The notes under the pieces were generated by a model, which searched no databases, was not told where the DNA came from, and was given only the letters and a program-made list of their open reading frames with translations. A DNA stretch of 64,000 nt from Kordia jejudonensis (GTDB lineage Bacteria > Bacteroidota > Bacteroidia > Flavobacteriales > Flavobacteriaceae): positions 1-64,000 of the forward strand of contig NZ_LBMG01000026.1 in NCBI RefSeq assembly GCF_001005315.1, given 5' to 3'. Shown one piece after another: positions 9,841 to 17,816 of this stretch (its first letter is position 1; the number at the start of each line of letters is the position of its first letter). The position numbers were made by a program, and so were the translations under genes.

Positions 9841-9874
9841 AAAAATAATTTGTGGATTGCAAAATACAAACTTC
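9809..9874. repeat. 66-bp direct repeat, copy 1 (symporter 5' end)
   Basis: Covers the first ten or so codons of the symporter gene and 34 bases upstream. It matches 10721-10786 at 63 of 66 positions in the same orientation. The two copies bracket the toxin-antitoxin pair. Confidence 0.93.
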
Positions 9875-10017
9875 CATGCTTCGCGCTATTCAAAAATTCA
9901 AAAATTTAAGGATTCAAGATTAAAGAATTAAATATTCCAAGTTCATATTTCGTTTTAAAAATCAACAAGCCATAGACAAATAAATTACCTTGCACTAATT
10001 AACAACGGAATAAAGAT

Positions 10018-10025
10018 TAAATTTG
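10018..10025 (+). promoter_or_regulatory. Bacteroidetes -7 element (TAAATTTG) of TA operon
   Basis: TAAATTTG lies 26 bases upstream of the antitoxin ATG. A TTG at 9990-9992 is slightly too far away for an ideal -33 element. Confidence 0.45.
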
Positions 10026-10051
10026 TATCTTAGAATTATAAATTAAAAGCA

Positions 10052-10234
10052 ATGTTGACTAAATCGAAATTAAGAGAACAAATTGAAAGTTTCCCAGAGG
10101 AATTTTCAATTGATGAATTAGTGGAAAGACTCATTTTAGTTGAAAAGATTGATCGAGGAAATACACAGTCTGAAAATGGAGAAGTTATTTCTGAAGCTGA
10201 ACTTGATAATGAAATTGAAAAATGGTTCAAATAA
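10052..10234 (+). CDS. antitoxin of RelE/ParE-type toxin-antitoxin pair
   Basis: Acidic 60-residue protein (LREQIESFPEEFSIDELVERLILVEKIDRG) of the short alpha-helical kind that precedes RelE/ParE toxins in Bacteroidetes. It should bind and neutralise the toxin encoded next, and such antitoxins usually repress their own promoter. Gene order is antitoxin first, with a 13-base overlap into the toxin gene, which implies translational coupling. The acidic C-terminal tail (SENGEVISEAELDNEIEKWFK) is the likely toxin-binding part. Assignment rests mainly on size, charge and neighbour. Confidence 0.75.
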   Translation: MLTKSKLREQIESFPEEFSIDELVERLILVEKIDRGNTQSENGEVISEAELDNEIEKWFK

Positions 10235-10518
10235 ATTGGACACTTCAAGCAACTTCTGATCTAAAAGATATTGCCGAATATATTTCTAAAGATTCCAAGA
10301 AGTACGCCAAACTTCAAATCGTTCGAATAAGATTTCGAACACGAATATTATCATCTCAATTATATTCGGGGAAAAAAGTTTCTGAAATTGGAAAGAAAAA
10401 CATTCGTGAGTTAATTGAAGGAAACTACAGAATTATATATAAAGTAGTAAATGATTCGCGAATTGATATTTTAACAATTCATCATTCTGCTAGAGATTTA
10501 TACAAAAGAAACATCTGA
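10222..10518 (+). CDS. RelE/ParE superfamily toxin
   Basis: Basic 98-residue protein with the RelE/ParE layout: N-terminal beta strand (INWTLQATSDLKDIAEYI), two helices, then the beta sheet motif IRELIEGNYRIIYKVVNDSRIDILTIHHSARDL. The family either cleaves ribosome-bound mRNA or poisons gyrase; the ending SARDL fits the family but does not decide which. Starts at ATG 10222 inside the antitoxin gene. The pair sits between two 66-bp direct repeats that copy the neighbouring symporter's 5' end, which points to an insertion between symporter and recR. Confidence 0.85.
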   Translation: MVQINWTLQATSDLKDIAEYISKDSKKYAKLQIVRIRFRTRILSSQLYSGKKVSEIGKKNIRELIEGNYRIIYKVVNDSRIDILTIHHSARDLYKRNI

Positions 10519-10720
10519 TTGAAACATAAGGTAACATTTGTAACAATAGAACAAATTCATAAATTTAAACATACATGTCCAAGATAATCGAGTGACTTCT
10601 ATGGGAATTCAGTATTTTTAAAGTTGCTAAAAATTAAATAATCATTACTACATTTTAAGACAATAGACAATAAAAGAAAAAGCTTTTGAAAATTTTATAA
10701 AAGACAACATAAAATAACTA
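10519..10720. other. non-coding sequence after the toxin gene
   Basis: About 200 AT-rich bases with no frame or hairpin I can support. It forms the right-hand part of the segment between the two 66-bp repeats and is presumably part of what was inserted with the TA genes. Confidence 0.4.
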
Positions 10721-10786
10721 GCAATCAAAAGTAAAATATGAATCGGTTGTATAAAAATAATTTGTGGATTGCAAAATACAAACTTC
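10721..10786. repeat. 66-bp direct repeat, copy 2 (start codon destroyed)
   Basis: Matches 9809-9874 with three substitutions. One of them changes the symporter ATG (minus strand) to ATA, so this copy cannot start the protein. It lies 100 bases upstream of recR. Confidence 0.93.
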
Positions 10787-10873
10787 TGTTTCATTTTTAG
10801 ATTGAATGATCAAAGGATTGAAGAATTCAACAATTCATAATTATGAATTCAGAATTCTGAATTAAAAAAGTGC

Positions 10874-10881
10874 TAAATTTG
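10874..10881 (+). promoter_or_regulatory. -7-like element touching the recR start
   Basis: TAAATTTG ends four bases before the recR ATG at 10886. If used, transcription would start at or just inside the coding region, giving a leaderless mRNA; otherwise it is a chance match. Confidence 0.35.
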
Positions 10882-10885
10882 CCAA

Positions 10886-11506
10886 ATGGAATTCTCCTCA
10901 AAACTCTTAGAAAATGCCGTCAATGAAGTTTCGCAATTACCTGGAATTGGAAAGCGAACAGCTTTACGATTGGTGTTACATCTGTTAAAACAACCCGAAA
11001 GTCAAACGCTTCACCTTACGTCAGCGTTGCAAGATTTGCGCACGGAAATCAAACATTGCAACAATTGCCACAACATATCCGACGTAGAAATTTGCGACAT
11101 TTGCATAAATGCTAACAGACAAGAAGACCTCATTTGCGTCGTTGAAGACATTCGCGACGTCATGGCAATCGAAAGCACAGCACAATACAAAGGTTTATAT
11201 CACGTATTGGGTGGAAAAATATCTCCCTTAGACGGAATTGGACCGCACAATCTCACCATTGAAAGCTTGGTAAACAAAGTAAAAGAAGGAAAAATAAAAG
11301 AAATAATTTTCGCGCTAAGTTCCACCATGGAAGGCGATACCACAAACTTTTACATCTACAAACAAATAGAAAACTACCAAGTAAAAACGTCAACCATTGC
11401 ACGCGGAATCTCCGTTGGCGACGAATTGGAATACGCCGATGAAGTTACCTTAGGACGAAGCATCATCAACAGAGTTCCGTTTGAAAACTCACTAAAAAGT
11501 TCATAA
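10886..11506 (+). CDS. recR: recombination mediator RecR
   Basis: With RecF/RecO, RecR loads RecA at gaps during recombinational repair. The 206-residue protein has the N-terminal helix-hairpin-helix ([20 protein letters not shown]), a four-cysteine zinc finger (Cys58, 61, 70, 73), and the Toprim domain ([22 protein letters not shown]). Length is normal. The gene begins a run of rightward genes with the glycosyltransferase 13 bases downstream, a likely operon. Its upstream region was altered by the insertion that brought the TA pair and duplicated the symporter 5' end. Confidence 0.96.
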   Translation: MEFSSKLLENAVNEVSQLPGIGKRTALRLVLHLLKQPESQTLHLTSALQDLRTEIKHCNNCHNISDVEICDICINANRQEDLICVVEDIRDVMAIESTAQYKGLYHVLGGKISPLDGIGPHNLTIESLVNKVKEGKIKEIIFALSSTMEGDTTNFYIYKQIENYQVKTSTIARGISVGDELEYADEVTLGRSIINRVPFENSLKSS

Positions 11507-11519
11507 AAACAGCTCTTTC

Positions 11520-12641
11520 ATGCAACTTTCTGTCATCATTCTCAACTACAACGTGCGTTACTTCTTGGAAGCTTGTCTCCGAAGTGTACAAGCGGCAATT
11601 GAAAATCTAGATGCAGAAATCATCGTTATCGACAACAATTCGCCCGACGATAGTTGTGACATGATGCGAAACACATTTCCAAACATTCAACTCATTGTAA
11701 ACACGGAAAACGTAGGTTTTGCCAAAGCAAACAATCAAGGTGTGCAGGTTGCCAAAGGCGAATACATTTGCATCCTAAATCCGGATACCATTGTTGCGGA
11801 AGACACATTTACACAACTCTTACAATTTGCGCAAAGCAAAAAAAACGTGGGAAGTATTGGTTGCAAACTCATAGATGGAAGCGGAACATTTTTGCCCGAA
11901 AGTAAACGAAACATTCCCACACCAATGGTTTCGGTAAAAAAAATTCTGGGACATAAAAACGCAGGATATTATTCAAATCTCCACGAAAACCAAACGGGAA
12001 AAGTAGACATTCTCGTGGGCGCATTCATGCTCATGAAAAAAAGTGTGTACCAAGCTGTCAACGGTTTCGATGAAGACTATTTCATGTATGGCGAAGACAT
12101 CGACTTGTCGTACAAAATCAAAAAAGCAGGCTTTCAAAACTATTACTATGGCAAAACGTCCGTCATTCATTACAAAGGCGAAAGCACGCTAAAAGACAAA
12201 ACCTATGCAAAGCGTTTCTATGGCGCCATGCAACTATTTTACAAAAAGCATTTCAAACGCAACGTGCTCTATGATGTTGCGGTTACGCTTGGCGCGAAGT
12301 TAATTCCGTTGCTTTCAAAGTCGGAAAACGGATTGGAAAAACACGTTGGCAATTGCATCATTTTTACAGACAATACAACACATTTTGAACAAATTCAGAA
12401 AGTTTACAACGGTACTAACTGCTTGAAGGTACAAAGCATGAGCGATCTTTTGGAGCATCTAAAAGACAAAAATCATACAGAAATTGTGCTCGATCATCAT
12501 TTTATAAACATAAAAAGTAGCATTCAACTCTTCGAAAAACAACTTGGATATTACAAAATATTACCAAAAAACAGTACTTTTATCCTCGGTAGCGATTCGT
12601 CTAAAAATAGAGGAGAAGTACGACTGTTAACAAAGAATTAA
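11520..12641 (+). CDS. family 2 glycosyltransferase
   Basis: Inverting GT-A glycosyltransferase of 373 residues that moves a sugar from a nucleotide donor, most likely rhamnosyltransferase-like (WbbL class), for surface polysaccharide or lipid-linked sugars at the inner membrane. Visible: SVIILNYNVRYFLEACLRS start, VIDNNSPDDS, NVGFAKANNQG, the metal/donor motif LNPDT (86-90), and GFDEDYFMYGEDIDLSYKIKKAG near residue 185. Roughly 110 C-terminal residues form an extra segment of unknown role. It probably shares a transcript with recR. Confidence 0.87.
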   Translation: MQLSVIILNYNVRYFLEACLRSVQAAIENLDAEIIVIDNNSPDDSCDMMRNTFPNIQLIVNTENVGFAKANNQGVQVAKGEYICILNPDTIVAEDTFTQLLQFAQSKKNVGSIGCKLIDGSGTFLPESKRNIPTPMVSVKKILGHKNAGYYSNLHENQTGKVDILVGAFMLMKKSVYQAVNGFDEDYFMYGEDIDLSYKIKKAGFQNYYYGKTSVIHYKGESTLKDKTYAKRFYGAMQLFYKKHFKRNVLYDVAVTLGAKLIPLLSKSENGLEKHVGNCIIFTDNTTHFEQIQKVYNGTNCLKVQSMSDLLEHLKDKNHTEIVLDHHFINIKSSIQLFEKQLGYYKILPKNSTFILGSDSSKNRGEVRLLTKN

Positions 12642-12722
12642 ATTAAAAATAATTCAACAAAAAACGATATTATTTAGTATTTTCGCAATCTCAAAATAAA
12701 ATAACAGCATTAGATTAACGAT

Positions 12723-14078
12723 ATGGCAAAATTTGAACTAAAACTTCCGCAAATGGGAGAAAGTGTTGCAGAAGCAACAATTATATCATGGCTCAAAGAA
12801 GTTGGCGACACTATTGAAGCTGACGAAGCAGTATTAGAAATTGCAACAGACAAGGTAGACTCCGAATTGCCAAGCGAAGTTGATGGTGTATTAGTAGAAA
12901 TACTATTCAATGTAGATGATGTTGTAAAAGTAGGAGAAACGGTAGCAATCATTGAAACCGAAGGAGAAGGAAGCCAAGAAGCTGCGAACACAGAAACACC
13001 AACACCAGAAACTATTGTAGCAGGAACACCAGCCGAAGCCGAAATTGCCGCACAAGCTGTTGTAAAAGCTAAAGAAACTGTGAGTAATGATTTTTCAACA
13101 TCTGAAAAGTTCTATTCGCCATTAGTAAAAAACATAGCGAAAGAAGAAGGCATTTCAGTTGCAGAATTAGACACCATTAAAGGAACTGGAAAAGACGAGA
13201 GAGTTACTAAAAATGACATTCTAAATTACATAAAAAATCGTGACAACCAACCACAGCAAGTTGCACAAAAATCATACGTACACGAAGCGCCAAAAGCTGC
13301 CGTAATAGAAGCGGCTACAAAGGTTGCTACACCAAAATCAACACCAGCAACACCAGTTGCTGTCAACGGAAACGACGAAATCATCGAAATGACGCGTATG
13401 GGGAAACTCATTGCACATCACATGGTAGCTTCGGTACAAACATCTGCACACGTACAAAGTTTCGTTGAGGTCGATGTAACCAAAATTTGGAACTGGCGTA
13501 AAAAAATGAAAACGGCTTTTGAAAAACGTGAAGGCGAAAAACTTACCTTTACACCAATATTTATGGAAGCCGTAGCGAAAGCGTTGAAAGATTTCCCAAT
13601 GATGAATATTGCTGTAGATGGCGATAACATCATCAAAAAGAAAAACATCAACTTAGGAATGGCAGCTGCATTGCCAGATGGAAATCTAATTGTTCCAGTG
13701 ATCAAAAACGCAGATCAGTTAAACCTTGTCGGAATGGCAAAATCGGTAAATGACTTAGCAAGCAGAGCAAGAGCTAACAAGCTTAAGCCAGATGACATTC
13801 AAGGTGGAACATACACAGTAACCAATGTTGGTACATTTGGAAGCATTATGGGAACGCCAATCATCAATCAGCCACAAGTAGGAATCTTAGCTTTGGGCGC
13901 TATCAGAAAAGTGCCTGCGGTTATTGAAACTCCTGAAGGCGATTTCATTGGAATTCGTTACAAAATGTTCTTATCACATTCATACGACCATAGAGTTGTC
14001 AATGGTGCACTTGGTGGACAATTTGTAAAACAAGTTGCCGATTATTTAGAAGCGTGGGACAGCGATAGAGATATCTAA
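12723..14078 (+). CDS. 2-oxoacid dehydrogenase E2 (dihydrolipoyl acyltransferase)
   Basis: E2 core of a pyruvate, oxoglutarate or branched-chain dehydrogenase complex; carries acyl groups on lipoamide to CoA. Domains in order: one lipoyl domain with the lipoylated Lys44 in IATDKVDSELPSE, an Ala/Pro/Thr-rich linker, an E3/E1-binding domain (SPLVKNIAKEEGISV...), a second linker, and the catalytic domain ending in SHSYDHRVVNGALGG. The canonical DHRxxDG active-site motif here reads DHRVVNG, with Asn for the Asp. The closest class is probably branched-chain E2, but substrate is not decided by the sequence. E1 and E3 are not in the window. Confidence 0.9.
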   Translation: MAKFELKLPQMGESVAEATIISWLKEVGDTIEADEAVLEIATDKVDSELPSEVDGVLVEILFNVDDVVKVGETVAIIETEGEGSQEAANTETPTPETIVAGTPAEAEIAAQAVVKAKETVSNDFSTSEKFYSPLVKNIAKEEGISVAELDTIKGTGKDERVTKNDILNYIKNRDNQPQQVAQKSYVHEAPKAAVIEAATKVATPKSTPATPVAVNGNDEIIEMTRMGKLIAHHMVASVQTSAHVQSFVEVDVTKIWNWRKKMKTAFEKREGEKLTFTPIFMEAVAKALKDFPMMNIAVDGDNIIKKKNINLGMAAALPDGNLIVPVIKNADQLNLVGMAKSVNDLASRARANKLKPDDIQGGTYTVTNVGTFGSIMGTPIINQPQVGILALGAIRKVPAVIETPEGDFIGIRYKMFLSHSYDHRVVNGALGGQFVKQVADYLEAWDSDRDI

Positions 14079-14103
14079 GAAATAATAATTCATATTTTAC
14101 ATT

Positions 14104-14138
14104 AAAGAGTTTTCGAAAGGAAGCTCTTTTTTTTTGAA
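14104..14138 (+). terminator. terminator of E2 gene
   Basis: AAAGAG and CTCTTT arms flank a GAAA loop with an imperfect inner stem, followed by nine T. Confidence 0.7.
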
Positions 14139-14184
14139 GATTGAAAGATTGAAGGATTGAAGGATTGAAAGAATCGAGAAATTT

Positions 14185-14255
14185 CAACTAAACAACTAAA
14201 CAACTAAACAACTAAACAACTAAACAACTAAACAACTAAACAACTAAACAACTAA
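14185..14255. repeat. CAACTAAA tandem repeat (8.9 copies)
   Basis: Eight perfect 8-bp units (14185-14248) and a partial ninth. It lies in the 290-bp gap between the convergent E2 and thioredoxin-fold genes. Related CAACTCAA arrays occur at 54817-54864. Confidence 0.95.
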
Positions 14256-14310
14256 TAAAATTAAAAATGTAAAACGCTAAATTTTAAATGTAAAAGTATC
14301 TTCGAATAAA

Positions 14311-14352
14311 CAAACACCAAACACCAAACACCAAACACCAAACACCCAACAC
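14311..14352. repeat. CAAACAC tandem repeat (6 copies)
   Basis: Five perfect 7-bp units (14311-14345) and one variant CCAACAC, ending 17 bases from the stop codon of the minus-strand gene. Confidence 0.93.
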
Positions 14353-14368
14353 CAAAAAAAAAACCAAT

Positions 14369-14995
14369 CTACTCCTTGAGCATCTCAACAAACGAAATCA
14401 AATTCAAGCTTTCATGCAATTTGCCTTTCACGATCGCAATCGGAATAGAAGAAATCAACACATCTTGGCGTTTCATTTTAGAAATCGTATTCCAGAAAAA
14501 TTCTTTGTAGCGTTCATTCTCTGAAATATCGAAAACTCTATGTTTAATACGATTTGCCTTCAACATACCAATCAATTTCTCGCATTTGACACATGCATCT
14601 TTCACAAAAATAATCGTTTCGCCCTTATCAATTAAATTGTCTAAAGCTTTCCATGTTTTCACACTCGTTTCTAAGTTCAACTCTTGCAATTGATCATCAA
14701 AAGAATAAAAATACGTGTATTCGGGCGTTGAATTTTTAAGCGGAATAAGTGTCGCAATCAAAACTTTCTTTTGTGCAGGAATCTTTTTAATAACAGGTCT
14801 AAAACTGCTCTTTCGAAATCCTTTTCCATCAACTTTAAAAAAAACCTCTTTGTCAGTTTCTGTATGATTTGTGGCATAAAAAAGAATTTTTTTCTTCGCT
14901 TTAACCTCTGTAATCTCTACATCTTTGGATTGTGCATTCATTGAAAAAATCCAACAGAAAAACAATAAAAAAGTAGTTAAAATACACTTCTGCAT
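14369..14995 (-). CDS. secreted thioredoxin/glutaredoxin-fold protein with CxxC
   Basis: Periplasmic or outer-membrane-facing protein of 208 residues. A signal peptide (MQKCILTTFLLFFCWIFSMNAQ) leads into about 95 residues of beta-rich sequence of unknown class, then a glutaredoxin-like domain: IIFVKDACVKC with Cys135 and Cys138, helix, HRVFDISENERYK, and a cis-Pro region SSIPIAIVKGK at about 183-192. The CVKC pair could be redox active or structural. No partner such as DsbD is nearby. The gene is monocistronic and converges on the E2 gene. Confidence 0.75.
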   Translation of the reverse strand: MQKCILTTFLLFFCWIFSMNAQSKDVEITEVKAKKKILFYATNHTETDKEVFFKVDGKGFRKSSFRPVIKKIPAQKKVLIATLIPLKNSTPEYTYFYSFDDQLQELNLETSVKTWKALDNLIDKGETIIFVKDACVKCEKLIGMLKANRIKHRVFDISENERYKEFFWNTISKMKRQDVLISSIPIAIVKGKLHESLNLISFVEMLKE

Positions 14996-15102
14996 GCTCG
15001 TGTTTGTATTATTGTTAAGAATACATTAAAATCAATTATTATACCGAAAAATAATTTTATTTACCCTGTAATAATGGTAAATTTACTCTTTTAAACAAAA
15101 TA

Positions 15103-15876
15103 ATGGAATTAAAACTAAAAAATCCAATCTGTTTTTTCGATCTAGAAACCACAGGAGTTGATGTCGCCAAAGATAGAATCGTAGAAATTTCGATACTCAA
15201 AGTATTTCCTAACGGAAACAAAGAAAGCAAAACATGGTTGGTAAATCCTGAAATGCCAATTCCGCCAAATGTTTCTGAAATCCATGGTATTACAGACGAT
15301 AAAGTTGCAAACGAACCTACGTTTAAGCAATTGTCAAAAGAGGTATACAACATGATAAAAGATAGTGATTTGGCAGGATACAATTCTGATCGATTTGATA
15401 TTCCATTACTTGCCGAAGAACTCTTGCGCGCTGACATTGATTTTGATATGAAAAACAAAGTCTCGGTTGATGTTCAAACTATTTTTCACAAAATGGAAAA
15501 ACGTACACTTTCAGCAGCCTACAAATTTTACTGTGGAAAAGAACTTGAAGGCGCCCACGGAGCAGAAGCTGACACAAATGCTACGTATGAAGTCTTAAAA
15601 TCACAACTAGATCGATACGAAGAACTTGAAAATGACGTAAAAAAGTTAAGCGAATTTACAACGCGTAAAAAAATGGCTGACTTTGCAGGATTCATTTCGT
15701 ATGATAAAGAAGGTGTAGAAATCTTCTCGTTCGGAAAACACAAAGGCAAAAAAGTAGAAGCAGTACTGGATGAAGAACCAGGATATTTTGGTTGGATTCT
15801 CAACGCAAACTTTCCGCTGTACACTAAAAAAGTACTCACAGCAATAAAACTGCGAAAACTAAATACAAAGTTTTAA
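15103..15876 (+). CDS. DnaQ-like 3'-5' exonuclease
   Basis: Cytoplasmic DEDDh exonuclease of 257 residues, a relative of the DNA polymerase III epsilon proofreading subunit. Exo I is FFDLETTG with Asp13 and Glu15; Exo II is in DLAGYNSDRFDIPLLAEE; Exo III is AHGAEADTNAT with His and Asp. The C-terminal 60 residues (ISYDKEGVEIFSFGKHKGKKVEAVL...YFGWIL) form a small domain also found in DUF3820-type proteins, matching the stand-alone DUF3820 protein at 43467. It is followed 12 bases later by a secreted protein gene. Confidence 0.9.
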   Translation: MELKLKNPICFFDLETTGVDVAKDRIVEISILKVFPNGNKESKTWLVNPEMPIPPNVSEIHGITDDKVANEPTFKQLSKEVYNMIKDSDLAGYNSDRFDIPLLAEELLRADIDFDMKNKVSVDVQTIFHKMEKRTLSAAYKFYCGKELEGAHGAEADTNATYEVLKSQLDRYEELENDVKKLSEFTTRKKMADFAGFISYDKEGVEIFSFGKHKGKKVEAVLDEEPGYFGWILNANFPLYTKKVLTAIKLRKLNTKF

Positions 15877-15887
15877 AAACACTAAAA

Positions 15888-16829
15888 ATGGACATGGGAA
15901 AAGCTACCATCATACTCATTACATTTTTTAGTTGTTGTTTCGCGTTTGCTCAAAAAAATATTTCGGGAACTATTGTTAATAAATATACAAAAGAACCTAT
16001 AGCATATGCACATTTAATCATTCCTTCACAAAAAAGAGGAACTACAGCAGATAAAGACGGAAAATTTGAATTTACAGTCGTAGAGGATTGGATTGGAAGT
16101 ATACTAAAAATTACTTGTGTTGGCTTTCAAGACAAGCAAATGGAGTTGGTACGCGGAAAAGATGTCATCATTTATCTGGAACCGTCGGTTGAATTTCTAC
16201 AGGCAGTACATTTATCAAATGAAGAGCGACAGGAGTTAGTGCGCGTAAACTCATTTCGTGGAAAGCGAAGTATAGGATTGGGGAACTTTAGCGGTGGCGC
16301 ATATCCGTCCATGTTTGCCAGATATTATCCCTTTGATGCTTCATTAGGCGCTGAAAATTACTTAAAGGAAGTTTCTGTTTTCTTTTACCGAGAAGGTAGA
16401 CACAATGCAAAATTTCGGTTTCGAGTTGTGTCAGCTACAGCAGCTAAAATGCCCAAAGATGACTTGGTCGAGCCTATGATTATTGATGTAAGTTACAAGC
16501 AAGCCAAAACAAAAATACAAATGCCTTCTAACGGAATTGAAGTGCCCGAAGAAGGATTTTTCATCGTCGTAGAACATTTATTCATTGAAGAAAATGAATT
16601 TGAAGAAATCATACATTTAAAAGTGAGCGATTCGCTTAAAATAACAGACATTAAACAAAAAAGATACGCGCCAATTTTCAAAGGAATTATAGAAAATAAT
16701 GGAGATTCATATTCTTATTATATGTCAGTTGACGGATGGAAAAAAGTGCGAAAGTTAAAAATGCCACGCGCCGGTTTTAAAGAAGAAGAAGTTGTTGCGC
16801 CAGCATTCAAATTAAAGTTAACAAACTAA
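15888..16829 (+). CDS. secreted protein with carboxypeptidase-regulatory-like domain
   Basis: Exported protein of 313 residues. A signal peptide ending FAFAQ is followed by a CarboxypepD_reg-like Ig domain (ISGTIVNKYTKEPIAYAHLIIPSQKRGTTADKDGKFEF...). The remaining 200 residues have beta-rich character and no motif I know. ATG at 15888 and 15894 are both possible starts. The domain is widespread in Bacteroidetes outer-membrane and periplasmic proteins; function unknown. Confidence 0.75.
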   Translation: MDMGKATIILITFFSCCFAFAQKNISGTIVNKYTKEPIAYAHLIIPSQKRGTTADKDGKFEFTVVEDWIGSILKITCVGFQDKQMELVRGKDVIIYLEPSVEFLQAVHLSNEERQELVRVNSFRGKRSIGLGNFSGGAYPSMFARYYPFDASLGAENYLKEVSVFFYREGRHNAKFRFRVVSATAAKMPKDDLVEPMIIDVSYKQAKTKIQMPSNGIEVPEEGFFIVVEHLFIEENEFEEIIHLKVSDSLKITDIKQKRYAPIFKGIIENNGDSYSYYMSVDGWKKVRKLKMPRAGFKEEEVVAPAFKLKLTN

Positions 16830-16859
16830 AAAATAGCGATCTAATCAAAATAAAAGCAA

Positions 16860-17471
16860 ATGAAAATAATTTGTATAGGACGAAATTACGCAAAGCATAT
16901 TGAAGAACTTGCAAACGAAAAACCAGCAGATCCTGTCATTTTTATGAAATCGGATACTTCTATATTATTGAAAAAACAACCATTTTTCATACCTGACTTC
17001 TCAGATGAAATTCATCATGAAGTTGAAATATTGGTAAAAATTAATAAATTAGGGAAATATATAGATCAAAAATTTGCGCACAAATATTACAATGAAATCA
17101 GTGTAGGAATCGATTTTACAGCGCGCGATTTACAATCAAAACTAAAAGAAAAAGGATTGCCGTGGGAAAAAGCAAAAGCATTTGATGGTTCAGCAGTTGT
17201 AGGACAATGGATTGCAAAAGATCAATTTGAAGATTTAAATAACGTAAACTTCAGGTTAGAAAAAAATAATGAAATTGTGCAACAAGGAAATACCAAACAA
17301 ATGCTCTGGAAAATAGACGAACTCATTGCATACGTTTCCCAATACTTTACGTTAAAAATAGGAGACATTATATTCACAGGAACACCCGCAGGAGTAAGTA
17401 AAGTACATCCTGAAGATCGTTTGGTTGGATACATAGAAGAACAACAATTATTTTCAATACTAGTAAAATAA
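16860..17471 (+). CDS. fumarylacetoacetate hydrolase family protein
   Basis: Metal-dependent hydrolase or decarboxylase of 203 residues. The FAH core is visible: CIGRNYAKHIEEL start, the metal-binding region HHEVEILVKI, GIDFTARDLQSKLKEKGLPWEKAKAFD and IIFTGTPAGVSKV. The family acts on beta-diketone or acylpyruvate-type substrates, typically acylpyruvate hydrolysis or oxaloacetate decarboxylation. It is followed four bases later by the HPt gene, then cinA, so these three are probably cotranscribed. Confidence 0.88.
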   Translation: MKIICIGRNYAKHIEELANEKPADPVIFMKSDTSILLKKQPFFIPDFSDEIHHEVEILVKINKLGKYIDQKFAHKYYNEISVGIDFTARDLQSKLKEKGLPWEKAKAFDGSAVVGQWIAKDQFEDLNNVNFRLEKNNEIVQQGNTKQMLWKIDELIAYVSQYFTLKIGDIIFTGTPAGVSKVHPEDRLVGYIEEQQLFSILVK

Positions 17472-17474
17472 AAA

Positions 17475-17810
17475 ATGAGTTACAACATAGATAAAATACT
17501 CGAATTAGATAATGATGAAGAATTTGCAAAAGCCGTTGTAGAAGCTTTCGTTGAAGAAATTCCGCAAGATCTAATTCAATTTACAAAATCAGTCGACGCC
17601 GAAAACTACAAAGAAATATATGCGGTCAGCCACAAAATAAAACCCAATCTTGATTTATTAGGCATGACAGATGCTTACGAATTAAATCTTCAAATACTTG
17701 CTTGGGCAAAAGGCGAAACCAATATTTCAGATATTAGAACAGCGTACGCAAAAGTATATTCCAAAATAACAAATACCATTACGTTACTAAAAAAAGATTT
17801 CAACCTCTAA
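17475..17810 (+). CDS. stand-alone HPt phosphotransfer protein
   Basis: A 111-residue all-helical histidine phosphotransfer domain that relays phosphate between a hybrid kinase and a response regulator. His53 lies in AVSHKIKPNLDLLGM, the typical Bacteroidetes HPt signature. No kinase or receiver partner is nearby; its neighbours are a FAH-family gene four bases upstream and cinA six bases downstream, so the partner must be elsewhere. Length is complete for a single HPt unit. Confidence 0.82.
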   Translation: MSYNIDKILELDNDEEFAKAVVEAFVEEIPQDLIQFTKSVDAENYKEIYAVSHKIKPNLDLLGMTDAYELNLQILAWAKGETNISDIRTAYAKVYSKITNTITLLKKDFNL

Positions 17811-17816
17811 CTACAT

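Noticed and set aside
10519-10885. Transposase remnant or insertion sequence ends around the TA genes
   Set aside because: No transposase frame or terminal inverted repeats seen; the flanking repeats are direct copies of symporter sequence.
14185-14255. Tandem repeats as a CRISPR array
   Set aside because: Units are contiguous 8-bp words with no unique spacers and no cas genes nearby.
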